In this document: positions 14,604 through 16,192 of the stretch, in pieces
How positions within the stretch are numbered: the first letter of the stretch is position 1
How the letters are laid out: the number at the start of each line of letters is the position of its first letter
DNA from: JBICHM01 sp043101835
GTDB lineage: Bacteria; Planctomycetota; Phycisphaerae; Phycisphaerales; UBA1924
Assembly: GCA_043101835.1 (NCBI GenBank)
Contig: JBICHM010000084.1
Span: 1-16,192, forward strand
DNA length: 16,192 nucleotides
Direction: 5' to 3'
Translations under genes and position numbers: made by a program
Notes under the pieces: generated by a model
The model's input: the letters and a program-made list of their open reading frames with translations, nothing else
Database searches by the model: none
What the model was told of the DNA's origin: nothing

Positions 14604-15058
14604 CGCGCTCGCACCATTCTGCTGAGCGTGAGCGACTGTGCGCCGCGCGCTCCCGGCCATGACGCGTCGACGGACACGATGCGGAACCGGTCGTCCGAGC
14701 CGGTCACCGTGCCTTCGTGGCCGACCAGCGGGCCGATGGTGATGTCAAACTCGATTCCCGCCGCATCGGCGAAGGTCTCGAGGTCCGTAAGTCGGGCGCG
14801 CAGGCCGTCGACGGCGCCGTCGATGTAGGCGGCGCTGTCGGCGAGGGCGTCGAAGCCGAGGTCGGGATCGGCGGAGGCGACGTCCGCGGCGATGGTCTCG
14901 AGGACCGCGCCGGCGACCCACATAGCGCGCTCAGCGCCTGCGCTGCCGGCGCGATGCCGGGCGGCGTCGGCGAGCATCGCGACCGACGGCGGGACGGCGA
15001 TCGCGAGGATCGCGACGGCGGCGGCGGCCTCGATGAGCGTCAGCGCACGCCGGGTCAT
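14600..15058 (-). CDS. GspI/PilV-like minor pseudopilin
   Basis: A 152-residue pseudopilin: leader MTRRA, then LTLIEAAAAVAILAIAVPPSVAML with Leu +1, Glu +5 and Ala at -1. The helix continues through RHRAGSAGAERAMWVAGAVLETIAAD. The IExxxAxxIL pattern and the helix length are typical of GspI, and a beta-rich C-terminus (EFDITIGPLVGHEGTV, FRIVSVDASWPG, SLTLSRMVRAR) resembles PilV/GspI strands. It lies between the H- and J-like genes, the usual T2SS order, with ATGA overlaps at both ends (15055-15058 and 14600-14603). Confidence 0.78.
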   Translation of the reverse strand: MTRRALTLIEAAAAVAILAIAVPPSVAMLADAARHRAGSAGAERAMWVAGAVLETIAADVASADPDLGFDALADSAAYIDGAVDGLRARLTDLETFADAAGIEFDITIGPLVGHEGTVTGSDDRFRIVSVDASWPGARGAQSLTLSRMVRAR

Positions 15059-15576
15059 TCCATGGCTCCCGTGGTGCGCCGGATGGTGATCGTGCGTCCG
15101 CCCGAGAGCGTGACGGTCGCGTCCTGCGACCAGTCGCCAAGGCGCACACCGGCGGGGTTGCGTCGTTCGGGGGCCCCGGCATATCCGAACCAGAGGGTCT
15201 GCGCGCCGGAGGCGCCGTCTCCGCCTGCGACCGCGACCACCTCGGCCCCGGGGAGTCGCGCTTCGACGTCGAAGGCAGGCAGGTCTGCGCCGGTCGGACC
15301 GGGGAACGCCTCGGGGGCGCCGCCCGGGGCGCTGATGCGGACGAGGGTGAGTGTTTCGGCGACGGGATCGACCGTAAGCCCGGTTGGCTGGCCCGTCGCG
15401 ATGGCGTGGGCGCGTGCGAGCGAGAGCATGCGCCGTGTCTCGGTCTCGAGGGCGCCGTGCCGGGCGCGCGCGAGACGGTCGACCGCCGGCGCGGCGGTGA
15501 GTGCCACCACGCCGGCGATCGACAGCACGCCGAGCAACTCAACGAGGGTGTAGGCGCGGCGCGCGGGGCGCTGCAT
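15055..15576 (-). CDS. GspH/FimT-like minor pseudopilin
   Basis: A 173-residue pseudopilin: leader MQRPARRA, then YTLVELLGVLSIAGVVALTAAPAV with Tyr +1, Glu +5 and Ala at -1. The helix ends in TETRRMLSLARAHAIATGQPTGL, the LxxARxxAixxgxPv-type segment characteristic of GspH/FimT. A beta-sandwich tail ends in GGRTITIRRTTG. It is 17 bases downstream of the GspG-like gene with GAGGGG before its ATG, so it has its own ribosome site, and its stop overlaps the GspI-like start. Confidence 0.82.
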   Translation of the reverse strand: MQRPARRAYTLVELLGVLSIAGVVALTAAPAVDRLARARHGALETETRRMLSLARAHAIATGQPTGLTVDPVAETLTLVRISAPGGAPEAFPGPTGADLPAFDVEARLPGAEVVAVAGGDGASGAQTLWFGYAGAPERRNPAGVRLGDWSQDATVTLSGGRTITIRRTTGAME

Positions 15577-15593
15577 GGGGTGCCCCTCGTCGA

Positions 15594-16082
15594 TCAGAGC
15601 TCGTTGGCGGTCTTGAACCCGCCGGAGCCGTCGTCGACCTTGGTCTCGTCGTCGCTGTTCGCGTAGAAGACGGCGACGGGCGGGTCGACGCTGTTGTCCA
15701 CGAAGTAGTTCCAGCCAAACTGCGTCGGGTTGACGACCGAGCGGCTGGTGGCCTGCCCGCTGGTGACGGACTGCACGGTGCTCAGCCCGTTGTAGGGGTT
15801 GGCGGGAATCTCTTCCTGCATCACCGTGCCGACGGAGGTCAGTTCGCCGAGGGTGGGGTAGGCGGCCGTGCCGCTGAAGGTGGAGTCGGCGAAGAAGTTG
15901 GCGATGCCGGTGCGGACGCCGCCAAGCGCGCCGGAGGTGGCGCTCGACTTCGCGCGGTCGGCGTAGTTGAAGTACTTCGGGATGGCGACGCCGGCCAGCA
16001 CAGCCAGGACGACCATCACGGCGATCAGCTCGATGAGCGTGAACGCGCGGCGGACACTGTTGTTTCGATTCAGAGCGATCAT
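15594..16082 (-). CDS. GspG/PilE-like major pseudopilin
   Basis: A 162-residue pseudopilin, probably the main fibre subunit. The leader IALNRNNSVRRA is followed by FTLIELIAVMVVLAVLAGVAIPKYF, with Phe +1, Glu +5 and Ala at -1, then the helix end FNYADRAKSSATSGALGGVRTGIANFF. The AGVAIPK kink and the globular part (NPYNGLSTV, GWNYFVDNSVDPPVAVFYANSDDET) resemble type IV pilins and GspG; the classic GspG Ca-binding loop is not clearly seen. The ATG at 16082 is chosen because GGAGGGG lies eight bases upstream, the best ribosome site in the cluster, which fits high expression of the major subunit. Confidence 0.85.
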   Translation of the reverse strand: MIALNRNNSVRRAFTLIELIAVMVVLAVLAGVAIPKYFNYADRAKSSATSGALGGVRTGIANFFADSTFSGTAAYPTLGELTSVGTVMQEEIPANPYNGLSTVQSVTSGQATSRSVVNPTQFGWNYFVDNSVDPPVAVFYANSDDETKVDDGSGGFKTANEL

Positions 16083-16144
16083 GGGCAAAGCCCCTCCATG
16101 CAGAGCGGGCGACGCGCCCGCGGTGTGAACGGTGTTGCGTTGAC

Positions 16145-16192
16145 TCATCCGACGAGTCCGGCCATGTCCCACATGGGCAGGAAGATGGCCAG
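16145..16192 (-). CDS. C-terminus of a type II secretion F-family (GspF/PilC) membrane protein (partial)
   Basis: Fifteen codons, ending in TGA at 16147-16145, read LAIFLPMWDMAGLVG. Hydrophobic residues followed by LP and a short polar tail are the usual C-terminal end of GspF/PilC platform proteins (for example LPIF-type endings). The gene continues beyond the window. Its position one gene upstream of the major pseudopilin, 62 bases away, matches the F-G order of T2SS operons. The identification rests on a short tail plus context. Confidence 0.7.
   Translation of the reverse strand: MAIFLPMWDMAGLVG

Overview
The window is very GC-rich and densely coded. It has no rRNA, tRNA, CRISPR array or mobile element that I can see. 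It looks like the chromosome of a planctomycete-type bacterium, probably class Phycisphaerae. The hints are a prepilin-like protein with an N-terminal FTLVELL segment and a C-terminal H-X(n)-DG motif, pseudopilins with Ala instead of Gly before the cleavage site, large secreted HEAT-repeat proteins and the high GC. The taxonomic placement is inference.

Left part (1-4990). The 3' end of a plus-strand gene (1-42) converges on a minus-strand response regulator (218-796) whose DNA-binding domain precedes its receiver domain. Between them lie two interleaved hairpin terminators, one per direction. Next, on the minus strand, is a molybdenum-cofactor pair: moeA (1221-2510) overlaps moaD (979-1224) by four bases. 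Divergent from moeA is a large exported HEAT-repeat protein (2755-4929) that carries a degenerate CheY-like receiver domain in its middle. A strong bidirectional hairpin (4956-4988) ends it.

Middle (5017-8615, minus strand). The order of transcription is a TolB-like six-bladed propeller lipoprotein (7335-8615), a second lipoprotein with a CsgG/TolB-D1-like fold signature (6380-7174), a 99-residue unknown protein (6018-6317), and a complete XerC/D tyrosine recombinase (5017-6021) translationally coupled to it. A 388-base region without a gene (8616-9003) separates this block from plus-strand queC (9004-9741, queuosine pathway) and an H-X-DG prepilin-like protein (9844-10854) with its own candidate promoter.

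Right part (10858-16192, minus strand). This is a type II secretion / type IV pilus-like assembly cluster. In transcription order it holds the C-terminus of a GspF/PilC membrane protein, a GspG-like major pseudopilin, GspH-, GspI-, GspJ- and very short GspK-like minor pseudopilins, then a GspL-like PilM-PilN fusion, a PilO/GspM-like protein and a PilP/GspC-like protein. Most junctions are ATGA stop/start overlaps, so within each of the two sub-blocks (15576-13738 and 13624-10858) the proteins are probably made in coupled amounts. The secretin, ATPase and prepilin peptidase are not in the window. The cluster mixes T2SS pseudopilin order (G-H-I-J-K) with an inner-membrane MN-O-P alignment module like that of type IV pili.

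Most of this is ordinary chromosome. The items most worth a second look are the secreted pseudo-receiver protein, the HTH-first response regulator, the Ala(-1) pseudopilins, the minimal GspK and fused PilMN, and the interleaved convergent terminators.
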